The position numbers were made by a program, and so were the translations under genes. 64,000 bases of DNA. Origin: Georgenia sp. SYP-B2076. GTDB taxonomy: Bacteria; Actinomycetota; Actinomycetes; Actinomycetales; Actinomycetaceae. Below the pieces are notes generated by a model. The model had not been told where the DNA came from and made no database searches. It saw only the letters and a program-made list of their open reading frames with translations. Positions within the stretch are counted from its first letter, which is position 1, and each line of letters starts with the position of its first letter. Shown piece by piece: positions 9,477 through 18,753 of this stretch. The DNA lies in assembly GCF_003991205.1 (NCBI RefSeq), contig NZ_RXOZ01000035.1, positions 1 through 64,000 of the forward strand. Reading direction: 5' to 3'.

Positions 9477-9502
9477 CCCGGCTCCGGCCGCCGGGCCCCG
9501 GG

Positions 9503-11083
9503 TCAGAGCCCCGCGAGCACGTGGGCGCAGAGGATCTTGACGATCAGGGCCATGGGGTAGACAAGGGCATACCCGAGCGCCACCCGCGGGTCGTGCGCGG
9601 TGCGCCCGTTCGCGTAGGCGAGCAGCGCCGTCTGCGTCTGCATGCCGGCGAGGATCCCGGACAGGCGCGTGCCGCCCACGTGCAGGCCCCAGCGGAGCAG
9701 CGCGTACGCCGCCAGCCCGACGACGAGCGTGACGACGACGCCGACCGCCAGGATGCTGAGCACGTCGCCGGAGGCGAACGCGTCGATGATGTGCGAGCCG
9801 GCGTTCACGCCCGCGGAGGTCATGAAGACCAGCAGGCCGATCTCGGAGAGGACGGCGGCGGCGGTCTGCGGCAGCGACGTCACGACCGGGCCGATGCGGC
9901 CGATCCGCCCGAGGACGAGCCCCGCGATCATCGTGCCGGCGGCGGCCCCGATCGCGAAGGTCTCGCCGCCGGGCAGCGGGACGGGGACCGCGCCGAGCAG
10001 GAGGCCCGCGACCAGGCCCAGCCCGAGGGCCGCCGGGTTGAGGTCCGTCAGCCCGCGGGCGGAGTCGCCGAGGTACCGGGTCACCGTGTCCATCGCGGCG
10101 CGCGGCGCGACCACCCGGACCCGGTCCCCGAGCTGGAGGACGAGGTCGGGCACGGCGACCATGTCGACGTCGCCCCGCCGCACCCGCACGACGGTGGCGT
10201 GGAACTGCCGCTCGAGCCCGAGCTGGGCGACCGTGCGGCCGGCGTGGCGCAGCGACGAGATCGTCATCCGCCGGTGGTCCAGGTCCCGGCGGTCGGCCAC
10301 GAGGTCGTGGGAAGAGAGGTGCCCCAGCTCGGCGACGAGCGCGGCGACGACCGTGGCGGGGCCCACGACCGTGACCACATCGCCGGTGTGGAGCACAGTG
10401 TCCGCCGGCACGGGCTCGGCCGGGCCCGTCTCGGACCGGCGGATGCGGGAGAACCGCAGCTGCCCGCCGTGGCGGTCCTGCACCTGCGCGACGGTCGGGT
10501 TGTCGGTCCGCTCCACCCGCACGGTGCGGTCGACGACGGGGGAGGGGGCGTCGGTGTCGGCAGCGCGGTAGCGCAGCGCGAGGCTCGTCACGGCGAGCAT
10601 GCCCACCACGCCGAACAGGTACGTCACCGAGTACCCCACCGTCGCGGCCGGCGTCCCGCCCGCGGCGGCGAGGGCGGGGGTGGACGTCAGGGCGCCGGCG
10701 AACGTCCCGGCCACCGTCTCCGCGTCCAGGCCCAGGGGGCGACCGACGGCGACGGCGGTGCCGGCACCGATGACGAGGAGGACCGCCACGGCGGTCATGA
10801 GCGGGTAGGCGGTCCGCAGGGCGTGGAAGAAGTTCGGCCCGGCCGAGATGCCGGTGACGAACGCGAACAGGGCGAGGCCGAGGGAGCCGAGGACCTCGGG
10901 GATCGCGAGGGTCACGCCGGCACCCACGCCCCACGCCGCGAGACCGATCGCGGTGAACAGGACGGCGGCGGCGCCCAGGGACACGCCGCGCACGGACACC
11001 CGCCCGGCCAGCGCGCCGACGCCCACGACCAGGAAGAGCAGGAGCAGCGGCTGGTCCGCCAGCGCCTGGAAGATCGTGTGCAC
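9503..11083 (-). CDS. Transporter of the aspartate:alanine exchanger (YidE/YbjL) family
   Basis: About 526 residues. Two blocks of hydrophobic helices flank two RCK_C (TrkA-C) domains in the middle; one runs from about TVAQVQDRHGG to TGDVVTVVGP and the next from TVAQLGLERQF to LGDRVRVVAP. This permease-RCK-RCK-permease plan is that of the AspT/YidE/YbjL group. The C-terminal half keeps SAGVNAGSHIIDAF. The substrate is unknown. The start is uncertain: GTG 11083 begins the first membrane segment cleanly and has GGGAG upstream, while the frame stays open to 11137. It converges with the second cstA unit, 26 bases apart. Confidence 0.82.
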   Translation of the reverse strand: MHTIFQALADQPLLLLFLVVGVGALAGRVSVRGVSLGAAAVLFTAIGLAAWGVGAGVTLAIPEVLGSLGLALFAFVTGISAGPNFFHALRTAYPLMTAVAVLLVIGAGTAVAVGRPLGLDAETVAGTFAGALTSTPALAAAGGTPAATVGYSVTYLFGVVGMLAVTSLALRYRAADTDAPSPVVDRTVRVERTDNPTVAQVQDRHGGQLRFSRIRRSETGPAEPVPADTVLHTGDVVTVVGPATVVAALVAELGHLSSHDLVADRRDLDHRRMTISSLRHAGRTVAQLGLERQFHATVVRVRRGDVDMVAVPDLVLQLGDRVRVVAPRAAMDTVTRYLGDSARGLTDLNPAALGLGLVAGLLLGAVPVPLPGGETFAIGAAAGTMIAGLVLGRIGRIGPVVTSLPQTAAAVLSEIGLLVFMTSAGVNAGSHIIDAFASGDVLSILAVGVVVTLVVGLAAYALLRWGLHVGGTRLSGILAGMQTQTALLAYANGRTAHDPRVALGYALVYPMALIVKILCAHVLAGL

Positions 11084-11243
11084 GTGCCGCTCCCGGTTCG
11101 AGGTCCGCCACCGGAGCCTAACGACCCCGTGGGGCACCCGGCCGGGCGGGAGGTCACGCGCGCGGCGTGGGCCGCGTCACGCGTCCGTGTCACGCCTGTC
11201 GTGTCCCCTTCCGCGCCGCCGCCCGCGGTGCGACGCTGGTGCG

Positions 11244-11933
11244 ATGCGCACCCTGGCCGCGGCCGAGGTCCAGTCCCGCCCGGGGCTGGGGGACTGGCGC
11301 GTCGTCGCGGGCCGGCTGCGCGGCACGTTCCGCACCCGGACGATGGCGCGCGGCATCGAGCTCGTGCGCCGGATCGGCGCCGTCGCCGACGAGCTGGACC
11401 ACCATCCGGACATCGACCTGCGCTACTTCCGCGTGCACGTCGCGCTGGTCACCCACGACGCCGGTGGGCTGACTGAGCGCGACGTCGCGCTCGCCCGCCG
11501 CGTCTCCGACATCGCCTCCGAGATGGGCATCGGGGCGGAGCCGGAACGGGCGCGGCAGGTCGCGATCGCGGTCGACGCCCGGGACGCCGGCGCGCTCGTG
11601 CCGTTCTGGCGCGCCGCGCTCGGGTACAAGCCGCTCGTGGGCCCGGGGGAGGACCCGACCGCCGCCCGCGCGCTCGTCGACGCGGACGGACGGGGCCCGT
11701 CGCTGTCCTTCGCGCCGGCGCCGGGCGCGGGCCGCAGCGGCACCCGCGTGGTCATCGAGGTCCCGGCGGGTCAGGCGCCGGCACGCCTGAGGGCCGTCCT
11801 CGACGCGGGCGGCCGCCTCGTCGACGACGCCACGCCAGCCCGGTGGGTGGTCGCGGACGCCGAGGGCAACGAGGCCGTGCTGGCGGAGCCCGCCGGGCCG
11901 CGGCCGGCAACGAAGAAGGGGTCCACCATCTGA
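11244..11933 (+). CDS. Pterin-4a-carbinolamine dehydratase-like domain fused to a glyoxalase (VOC) domain
   Basis: 229 residues. The N-terminal ~95 residues are PCD-like: the active-site DHHPDIDLRY followed by RVHVALVTHDAGGLTERDVALAR. Residues ~110-220 form a VOC/glyoxalase-like domain: VAIDARDAGALVPFWRAALG at its start and WVVADAEGNEAVLAEP at its end. PCD proteins dehydrate 4a-hydroxy-tetrahydropterin. Neither biopterin hydroxylation nor molybdopterin genes are nearby, so the substrate is open. The ATG lies 6 bases after a weak -10 (GACGCT), suggesting a leaderless start. Because the VOC half has lost typical metal-ligand spacing by eye, it may bind rather than catalyse. Confidence 0.8.
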   Translation: MRTLAAAEVQSRPGLGDWRVVAGRLRGTFRTRTMARGIELVRRIGAVADELDHHPDIDLRYFRVHVALVTHDAGGLTERDVALARRVSDIASEMGIGAEPERARQVAIAVDARDAGALVPFWRAALGYKPLVGPGEDPTAARALVDADGRGPSLSFAPAPGAGRSGTRVVIEVPAGQAPARLRAVLDAGGRLVDDATPARWVVADAEGNEAVLAEPAGPRPATKKGSTI

Positions 11934-11970
11934 GTCCGTGATCCACGATGTGAGACGGCCGGCGCGTGGT

Positions 11971-11999
11971 GTGACCTGGGCCGGGCGGGGCGCTATGGT
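11971..11999 (+). promoter_or_regulatory. Promoter of the ilvB leader
   Basis: GTGACC (11971-11976), a 17-bp spacer and TATGGT (11994-11999). The predicted start of transcription falls on the ATG at 12007, so the leader peptide would be the first thing translated from a leaderless mRNA. Confidence 0.65.
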
Positions 12000-12006
12000 G
12001 AACCTC

Positions 12007-12054
12007 ATGGAGATCCGAGTTGACGTACTTCCGCGGCGCGCAGCCGTTCGCTGA
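12007..12054 (+). CDS. ilvBNC leader peptide (attenuation)
   Basis: 15-residue reading frame MEIRVDVLPRRAAVR, ending in TGA at 12052. Five of the 14 residues after the start Met are branched-chain amino acids (I, V, V, L, V). It begins 7 bases after a good -10 box. A hairpin (GCGCGCA at 12036-12042 with TGCGCGC at 12063-12069) and then a terminator follow directly. Slow translation when branched-chain aminoacyl-tRNA is scarce should change the folding and allow read-through into ilvB. Attenuation of ilvB has been proposed for other actinobacteria by comparative work. An upstream in-frame ATG at 11995 would add MVNL, but it overlaps the -10 box. Confidence 0.72.
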   Translation: MEIRVDVLPRRAAVR

Positions 12055-12070
12055 GTCGAACCTGCGCGCA

Positions 12071-12108
12071 CCCCTCGAGCACCCGTCTGGCGGGACGAGG
12101 GGTTTTTT
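12071..12108 (+). terminator. Attenuator terminator upstream of ilvB
   Basis: CCCCTCG (12071-12077) pairs with CGAGGGG (12096-12102), followed by six T. An inner CCCG/CGGG stem extends it. It ends about 50 bases before the ilvB start and 17 bases after the leader-peptide stop, so it can stop transcription before ilvBNC. Confidence 0.85.
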
Positions 12109-12157
12109 CATGCCCGGCACGTACGCATTCGCATGACCGAACCACAGGAGGCACACG

Positions 12158-14014
12158 ATGGCCAAGGCTCCTCACCCGGCGCCGCCTCGCCCGGCCGCGC
12201 CCACGACGCAAGCAGCTCCCGTCCGGGTCGCCCCGGCGGTCGCCGCTGCGCAGGCGGCGATCAACGAGCCGTCCACCGGCGCGCGCAACATCGTGCGCGC
12301 GCTCGAGGAGGCGGGCGTCGACACGATCTTCGGCATGCCGGGCGGGGCGATCCTGCCCACCTACGACCCGCTGTTCGACTCGACGAGGCTGCGGCACATC
12401 CTCGTGCGCCACGAGCAGGGCGCGGGGCACGCGGCCACCGGCTACGCCGCCGCCACCGGGCGGGTCGGCGTGTGCATGGCGACGTCGGGCCCGGGCGCGA
12501 CCAACCTCATCACCGCGCTCGCGGACGCCCACATGGACTCCGTCCCCGTCGTGGCGATCACGGGCCAGGTGGGGGCGTCCTTCATCGGGACGGACGCCTT
12601 CCAGGAGGCGGACATCGTGGGCGCCACGATGCCCGTGACGAAGCACTCCTTCCTCGTCACCGACGCCGACCAGATCCCCGCGCGCATCGCCGAGGCCTTC
12701 CACATCGCCTCGACCGGCCGGCCCGGCCCGGTGCTGGTCGACATCGCCAAGTCCGCGCAGCAGGCCGGCTCGACATTCGTGTGGCCCCCGGAGATGGACC
12801 TGCCCGGCTACCACCCCGTCACGCGCCCGCACGCGCGCCAGGTGCGCGAGGCCGCCCGGCTGCTGGCCACCGCCCGCCGTCCGGTGCTCTACGTCGGCGG
12901 CGGAGCGGTCCGCGCGAACGCCTCGCCCGAGCTGCTCGAGCTGGTCAACCTCTCCGGCGCGGCGGTCGTGACCACGCTGATGGCCCGCGGCGCCGTGCCC
13001 GACTCCCACCCGCAGAACCTCGGCATGCCCGGCATGCACGGCACCGTCCCGGCGGTCGCCGCGCTGCAGAAGGCGGACCTGGTCGTCGCGCTCGGCGCCC
13101 GCTTCGACGACCGCGTCACGGGCAAGCTCGACAGCTTCGCGCCGGGCGCCACGATCGTCCACGCGGACATCGACCCGGCCGAGATCTCCAAGAACCGCTA
13201 CGCGGACGTGCCCATCGTGGGCGACCTCAAGGAGATCGTCACCGACCTCGTGGTCGAGCTGACGGCGGCGCAGGCCCAGCACGGCCGCCCGGACCTGGAG
13301 GGCTGGTGGAAGCAGCTCGACGAGCTGCGGGCCACGTACCCGCTGGGCTGGGCGCCCACCGAGGACGGGCTCATGGCCCCGCAGCACGTCATCTCCCGCC
13401 TCGGGGAGATCGTCGGCCCGGAGGCGGTCTACGTCTCCGGTGTCGGCCAGCACCAGATGTGGGCGGCCCAGTTCATCCGGTACGAGCACTCCCGTACCTG
13501 GCTGAACTCCGGCGGCCTGGGCACCATGGGCTACGCCGTCCCGGCGGCCATGGGCGCCAAGGTCGGCCGCCCGGACGCCACGGTGTGGGCGATCGACGGC
13601 GACGGCTGCTTCCAGATGACCAACCAGGAACTGGCGACCTGCGCCCTCGAGGGCATCCCGATCAAGGTGGCGCTGATCAACAACTCCTCCCTCGGCATGG
13701 TGCGGCAGTGGCAGACGCTCTTCTACGAGGGCCGCTACTCCCACACGGACCTGCACACCGGGCACGACACGCGGCACATCCCGGACTTCGTCAAGCTCGC
13801 GGAGGCCTACGGCTGCGTCGGTCTGCGGTGCACCTCGACCGGCGACGTCGACGCGACGATCAAGCGGGCCATGGAGATCGACGACCAGCCCGTCGTCGTG
13901 GACTTCGTGGTCAGCCGCGACTCGATGGTGTGGCCGATGGTCGCCGCCGGCGTGAGCAACGACGACATCCAGTACGCGCACGGGATCACCCCGGCGTTCG
14001 ATCGCGACGAGTGA
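12158..14014 (+). CDS. ilvB: Acetolactate synthase large subunit
   Basis: 618-residue TPP- and FAD-dependent enzyme. It condenses two pyruvates, or pyruvate with 2-oxobutyrate, in the first shared step of valine/leucine and isoleucine synthesis. The catalytic glutamate is E86 in [14 protein letters not shown]. The TPP-binding motif runs from GDG (481-483) to the NNSS stretch. The VNTSG-type FAD region and the C-terminal TPP domain are complete. An alanine/proline-rich head of about 40 residues precedes the family core. AGGAGG at 12146-12151 fixes the ATG. It is followed 11 bases later by ilvN and then ilvC, an operon under the attenuator just upstream. Confidence 0.97.
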   Translation: MAKAPHPAPPRPAAPTTQAAPVRVAPAVAAAQAAINEPSTGARNIVRALEEAGVDTIFGMPGGAILPTYDPLFDSTRLRHILVRHEQGAGHAATGYAAATGRVGVCMATSGPGATNLITALADAHMDSVPVVAITGQVGASFIGTDAFQEADIVGATMPVTKHSFLVTDADQIPARIAEAFHIASTGRPGPVLVDIAKSAQQAGSTFVWPPEMDLPGYHPVTRPHARQVREAARLLATARRPVLYVGGGAVRANASPELLELVNLSGAAVVTTLMARGAVPDSHPQNLGMPGMHGTVPAVAALQKADLVVALGARFDDRVTGKLDSFAPGATIVHADIDPAEISKNRYADVPIVGDLKEIVTDLVVELTAAQAQHGRPDLEGWWKQLDELRATYPLGWAPTEDGLMAPQHVISRLGEIVGPEAVYVSGVGQHQMWAAQFIRYEHSRTWLNSGGLGTMGYAVPAAMGAKVGRPDATVWAIDGDGCFQMTNQELATCALEGIPIKVALINNSSLGMVRQWQTLFYEGRYSHTDLHTGHDTRHIPDFVKLAEAYGCVGLRCTSTGDVDATIKRAMEIDDQPVVVDFVVSRDSMVWPMVAAGVSNDDIQYAHGITPAFDRDE

Positions 14015-14024
14015 GGAGCAGCAG

Positions 14025-14552
14025 ATGAGCGACAGGCACACGCTGTCCGTGCTGGTGGAGAACAAGCCGGGCGTGCTCACGCGCGTGGCCGCCCTCTTCG
14101 CCCGGCGGGCCTTCAACATCCACTCCCTCGCCGTGGGCCCCACCGAGCACCCGGAGATCTCCCGGATCACCGTGGTGGTCGACGCCCTGGAGCTGCCCCT
14201 CGAGCAGGTCACCAAGCAGCTGAACAAGCTGGTCAACGTGCTCAAGATCGTCGAGCTCGAGCCCGACAGCTCCGTCCAGCGCGAGCTGCTGCTCGTGAAG
14301 GTCCGCGCGGACGACGCCTCGCGCACCGCGGTGCTGCAGGTCGTCGAGCTGTTCCGGGCGCACGTCGTCGACGTCGCCCCGGACGCCGTGACCATCGAGG
14401 CCACGGGCTCCGAGGGCAAGGTCAAGGCGCTGCTCGCGGCGCTCGAGCCGCACGGCGTGCGCGAGATCGTCCAGTCCGGCGCGGTGGCCATCGCCCGGGG
14501 CTCCCGGTCGATGACTGACCGGACCCTGGAGCGCAACGTCCGCTCCGCCTGA
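14025..14552 (+). CDS. ilvN: Acetolactate synthase small (regulatory) subunit
   Basis: 175 residues, the usual length of the long IlvN/IlvH type. An N-terminal ACT domain (about 5-80: HTLSVLVENKPGVLTRVAALF...GPTEHPEISRITVVV) binds valine for feedback inhibition. The C-terminal ALS_ss_C domain (about 85-165: ELLLVKVRADDASRTAVLQ...ATGSEGKVKALLAALEPHG) activates the large subunit. It starts 10 bases after the ilvB stop, with GAGGAGCAG as ribosome binding site. Together with IlvB it forms the holoenzyme. Confidence 0.96.
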   Translation: MSDRHTLSVLVENKPGVLTRVAALFARRAFNIHSLAVGPTEHPEISRITVVVDALELPLEQVTKQLNKLVNVLKIVELEPDSSVQRELLLVKVRADDASRTAVLQVVELFRAHVVDVAPDAVTIEATGSEGKVKALLAALEPHGVREIVQSGAVAIARGSRSMTDRTLERNVRSA

Positions 14553-14634
14553 CCCCAGACCCGCCCGACCGCCGGCGCGCCGCGCACCGGCCGGGCACCG
14601 CACGATCCTTTCCATCCCGATCGCACCAACATGA

Positions 14635-15675
<1,041 letters not shown>

Positions 15676-15690
15676 GCCCGTACGCCGGGG

Positions 15691-15722
15691 CGCCGTCCCA
15701 CCCGCTGGCGGGTGGGACGGCG
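15691..15722 (+). terminator. Terminator of the ilvBNC operon
   Basis: A 14-bp GC-rich stem (CGCCGTCCCACCCG with CGGGTGGGACGGCG), a CTGG loop, and a TTCCTGT tail, 15 bases after ilvC. Confidence 0.85.
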
Positions 15723-15758
15723 TTCCTGTCCGGGAGCCCGGTCGCCCGGGCGTCCGGG

Positions 15759-15832
15759 TGTCCCGGCCGGATCGCGCCGCCCCCGACGCCCGTGGGCCGG
15801 TTGTCCCAGCGGATCGCGCCGCTCCCGGCGCC
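15759..15832. repeat. Two imperfect ~32-bp direct repeats before leuB
   Basis: TGTCCC-GGCCGGATCGCGCCGC at 15759 and TGTCCCAGCGGATCGCGCCGC at 15802, each followed by CCCG(A/G)CGCCC. A third partial copy, CCCAGCGATCGCGCCGC, lies after leuB at 17064-17080, so leuB is flanked by related elements. Confidence 0.55.
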
Positions 15833-15916
15833 CTCGCCGGGGCGCTCACGCAGCGCGCCACCCCGTTCCCTCGTTCGCATGTTGAGATAATCGTCCCGAT
15901 GGATGGACGTAGCAGA

Positions 15917-15922
15917 TAGGGT
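15917..15922 (+). promoter_or_regulatory. -10 box of a probable leaderless leuB transcript
   Basis: TAGGGT, 7 bases before the leuB ATG at 15930. No clear -35 hexamer is visible, and there is no Shine-Dalgarno sequence. Confidence 0.5.
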
Positions 15923-15929
15923 CAGAGCC

Positions 15930-16973
15930 ATGACGCGCACGATCAAGCTGGCAGTGGTGGCAGGCGACGGCATCGGGCCGGAGGTGGTCGCCGAGGGCCT
16001 CAAGGTCCTGGATGCCGTGCTCGCGGGCTCCGACGTCACCGTCGAGCGCACCGACTTCGAGCTGGGCGCCGCCCGCTGGCACCGCACGGGGGAGACCCTC
16101 ACCGACGCGGACCTCGAGGCCATCCGCGAGCACGACGCGATCCTGCTCGGCGCGATCGGTGACCCGACCGTGCCCTCCGGCGTCCTCGAGCGGGGCCTGC
16201 TGCTCAAGCTGCGCTTCGCGCTGGACCACTACGTCAACCTGCGCCCCTCCCGCCTGTACCCGGGCGTCCCCACGCCGCTGGCCGACCCCGGCGACGTCGA
16301 CTTCGTCGTCGTGCGCGAAGGCACCGAGGGCCCCTACGTCGGCAACGGCGGCGGCATCCGCGTGGGCACGCCGCACGAGATCGCCAACGAGGTCTCCGTC
16401 AACACCGCCTTCGGTGTGGAGCGGGTGGTCCGTGACGCGTTCGCGCGCGCCCAGGCCCGTCCCCGCAAGAAGCTCACCCTCGTGCACAAGCACAACGTCC
16501 TCGTCCACGCCGGCCACCTGTGGCGGCGCACCGTCGACGCCGTCGGCGCGGAGTACCCGGACGTGACGGTCGACTACCTGCACGTCGACGCCGCGACGAT
16601 CTTCCTCGTCACGGACCCGGCGCGGTTCGACGTCATCGTCACCGACAACCTCTTCGGCGACATCCTCACCGACCTGGCCGGCGCGATCACCGGCGGCATC
16701 GGGCTGGCCGCCTCGGCGAACATCAACCCCGAGCGCACCACCCCCTCCATGTTCGAGCCGGTTCACGGCTCCGCCCCGGACATCGCCGGGCAGGCGAAGG
16801 CCGACCCGACCGCCACGGTCCTGTCCGTCGCGCTCATGCTCGAGCACCTCGGCCTGGCCGACGAGGCGCGCCGCGTCAGCGACGCCGTCGCCGCGGACAT
16901 CGCCGGGCGCGACGGGTCTGCCCGCTCGACCAGCGCCGTGGGCGACGCCCTCGCCGCCCGAGTATCCGGCTGA
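15930..16973 (+). CDS. leuB: 3-isopropylmalate dehydrogenase
   Basis: 347 residues, NAD-dependent. It oxidises 3-isopropylmalate in leucine synthesis and, given the cimA nearby, probably also 3-methylmalate in the citramalate route to isoleucine. It has the family N-terminus [14 protein letters not shown], the arginine-rich substrate region [10 protein letters not shown], the metal-binding [12 protein letters not shown], and the NAD-binding [14 protein letters not shown] near 280. The start is ATG 15930, with TAGGGT 7 bases before it; an in-frame ATG at 15903 would overlap the promoter. The spacing and the terminator after ilvC make it a separate transcription unit. Confidence 0.95.
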   Translation: MTRTIKLAVVAGDGIGPEVVAEGLKVLDAVLAGSDVTVERTDFELGAARWHRTGETLTDADLEAIREHDAILLGAIGDPTVPSGVLERGLLLKLRFALDHYVNLRPSRLYPGVPTPLADPGDVDFVVVREGTEGPYVGNGGGIRVGTPHEIANEVSVNTAFGVERVVRDAFARAQARPRKKLTLVHKHNVLVHAGHLWRRTVDAVGAEYPDVTVDYLHVDAATIFLVTDPARFDVIVTDNLFGDILTDLAGAITGGIGLAASANINPERTTPSMFEPVHGSAPDIAGQAKADPTATVLSVALMLEHLGLADEARRVSDAVAADIAGRDGSARSTSAVGDALAARVSG

Positions 16974-17004
16974 CCCACCGAGCCATCGCGCGCGGCCCTA
17001 CCGA

Positions 17005-17044
17005 GCCGGCGTGCGCCGGCCCCACCGAGCCGGCGTGCGCCGGC
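17005..17044. repeat. Tandem 24-bp repeat forming two identical hairpins after leuB
   Basis: GCCGGC-GTGC-GCCGGC at 17005-17020 and again at 17029-17044, joined by CCCACCGA. Each unit folds into a 6-bp GC stem with a GTGC loop. It sits 31 bases after leuB and may serve as its transcript end; no T tract follows. Confidence 0.6.
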
Positions 17045-17246
17045 TCTGCCAAGCGCGGCTCCACCCAGCGATCGCGCCGCCGGCGCGTGACGCGCGTGCT
17101 CCCACCCCGCGACGCGCGCACCAACGTTGCGCGCCGCGGTGTCCGGCGCGCGGCCCCGTCCGTTCCGCCCGTCGGTGCTCCACCGGCGGGCCTGCTGGCG
17201 ATACCGTCATCCCAGCATTCGCCATCCACACCCGAGAAGGTCTGTC

Positions 17247-18404
17247 ATGAGCACCTCGTCCGACCAGGTCGCGACACTCTCCGGGCTCTCCGCCGCGGAG
17301 CTGCGCGGCGCCGGTGAGCTCGCCGCCCGTTTCCCCCTCACGCCCAACGCCGAGCCCGCTACGGCGGCCAGTCACGCCGAGATCATGGGCGACCTCACCT
17401 TCGGGGTGGCCCACACGGACCACATGGTCCGCGCCGCGTGGACGCCGCAGGAGGGCTGGCACGGCCACCGCACCGAGGCGTACGGCCCGCTGACGCTGTC
17501 CCCGGCCGCCGCCGTCCTGCACTACGGCCAGGAGATCTTCGAGGGGCTCAAGGCGTACCGGCACGCCGACGGGTCCGTGTGGACCTTCCGGCCCGGCTTC
17601 AACGCCGCGCGGTTCGCCGCCTCCGCGCGCCGGCTCGCGATGCCGCCGCTGCCCGAGGAGGACTTCGTCGGCTCGCTCGCCGCGCTCGTCGCCGCGGACG
17701 AGCGCTGGGTCCCGGACGCCGAGGGCTCGAGCCTGTACCTGCGCCCGCTCATGATCGCCACCGAGCCGTTCCTCGGTGTGCGCGCGGCGCACCAGATGGA
17801 GTACCTCGTCATCGCGTCCCCGGTGGGCCCCTACTTCGCGCACGGGTTCGAGCCGGTCTCGATCTGGGTCGCCCAGGACTACCACCGGGTCGGCCCCGGC
17901 GGGCTCGGGGCCGCCAAGACCGGCGGCAACTACGCCGCGTCACTCCTGCCGCAGCAGGACGCCTACGACAAGGGGTTCGAGCAGGTCTGCTTCCTCGACG
18001 CCGCCACGAGCACCCAGCTCGAGGAGCTCGGCGGCATGAACGTGTTCGTCGTCGACGCGGACGGCACGGTGCGCACGCCGGCGCTGACCGGCACCATCCT
18101 CGAGGGCGGCACGCGCTCCTCGATCCTGCAGCTGCTGCGCGACGCCGGTCGCACCGTCCGCGAGGAGACGATCGTGCTCTCCGAGCTGCTCGACCAGATC
18201 CGCTCCGGCGAGGTGGCCGAGACCTTCGCGTGCGGCACGGCCGCCGTGATCACGCCCATCGGCCGCCTGGCCGGGGAGGGCTTCGACGTGACGGTCGCCG
18301 ACGGTCGGCCGGGTCCGGTGACCACGGAGCTGTACACCGCCCTGACGGACATCCAGCTCGGCCGGCGGGCCGACCCGCACGACTGGATGTACCGGATCGT
18401 CTGA
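17247..18404 (+). CDS. ilvE: Branched-chain amino-acid aminotransferase
   Basis: 385-residue fold-type IV PLP enzyme. It carries out the last step of valine, leucine and isoleucine synthesis with glutamate as amino donor. The Schiff-base lysine is in GGLGAAKTGGNYAAS. The phosphate-binding GTRSSILQLLRDAG and the E of EVAETFACGTAAVITPIG near the C-terminus are present. Length is typical of actinobacterial IlvE. The ATG at 17247 has GAGAAGG at the right distance, and the 40 upstream residues of the open frame are not family-like. A TACCGT -10-like box lies about 50 bases upstream. Confidence 0.95.
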   Translation: MSTSSDQVATLSGLSAAELRGAGELAARFPLTPNAEPATAASHAEIMGDLTFGVAHTDHMVRAAWTPQEGWHGHRTEAYGPLTLSPAAAVLHYGQEIFEGLKAYRHADGSVWTFRPGFNAARFAASARRLAMPPLPEEDFVGSLAALVAADERWVPDAEGSSLYLRPLMIATEPFLGVRAAHQMEYLVIASPVGPYFAHGFEPVSIWVAQDYHRVGPGGLGAAKTGGNYAASLLPQQDAYDKGFEQVCFLDAATSTQLEELGGMNVFVVDADGTVRTPALTGTILEGGTRSSILQLLRDAGRTVREETIVLSELLDQIRSGEVAETFACGTAAVITPIGRLAGEGFDVTVADGRPGPVTTELYTALTDIQLGRRADPHDWMYRIV

Positions 18405-18507
18405 CGCCGGCCCGGGCGGGCCCATCCGGCACCCGCCCGGGACCGTCCCGTGCCGGCCGCCGCCCGCCCACCGCCGGGCGGCGTCCCCGCAGGGGCGTGT
18501 CATGTGG

Positions 18508-18513
18508 CACACT
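18508..18513 (+). promoter_or_regulatory. Candidate -10 box of the cimA leader
   Basis: CACACT, 7 bases before the leader-peptide GTG at 18521. The same hexamer at the same distance precedes the genes at 45430 and 59666 (minus strand). No good -35 hexamer is present. Confidence 0.4.
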
Positions 18514-18520
18514 GGGCGAC

Positions 18521-18550
18521 GTGACGCAGTCCCAGCTCATTATCGGCTAG
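18521..18550 (+). CDS. cimA leader peptide (attenuation)
   Basis: Nine-residue frame MTQSQLIIG, GTG start, TAG stop at 18548. The Leu-Ile-Ile run sits just before the stop. A 10-bp hairpin (18551-18576) begins on the next base and a T-tailed terminator (18578-18606) follows, the layout of a ribosome-sensing attenuator. Consecutive Ile codons fit control of cimA by isoleucine supply. The GTG lies 7 bases after a CACACT box, so it may be the first codon of a leaderless RNA. Too short to be supported by coding statistics; the call rests on context. Confidence 0.62.
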   Translation: MTQSQLIIG

Positions 18551-18576
18551 CGCATCGGGCACATCCGCCCGGTGCG
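18551..18576 (+). promoter_or_regulatory. Hairpin between cimA leader peptide and terminator
   Basis: CGCATCGGGC pairs with GCCCGGTGCG (one G-U pair) around a 6-base loop, starting immediately after the leader stop codon. A ribosome on the Ile codons would cover its 5' arm, so it is a plausible switch element. Confidence 0.55.
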
Positions 18577-18577
18577 C

Positions 18578-18606
18578 AGACCTCCCGTACCACGGGGGGT
18601 CTTTTT
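18578..18606 (+). terminator. Attenuator terminator upstream of cimA
   Basis: AGACCTCCCG (18578-18587) pairs with CGGGGGGTCT (one G-U pair) around a 5-base loop and ends in a T tract. It lies 148 bases before cimA. Confidence 0.82.
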
Positions 18607-18753
18607 GTTGCTGGGGCCACCCCTCCCGGCGACGCAGCCGCCGGGCACCGGTCCGACGGCGACCGGTACCGGCACCACCCCGTCGGCCTACGCTGGGGCA
18701 GCGTCGCAGAACGACCGCCGGCCACCTCGTGGCCCGTCGCAAGGAGCACCCGC

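Noticed and set aside
16974-17246. Open frames between leuB and ilvE
   Set aside because: They cover the hairpin repeats, show no motif, and ilvE has a clear start with ribosome binding site at 17247.
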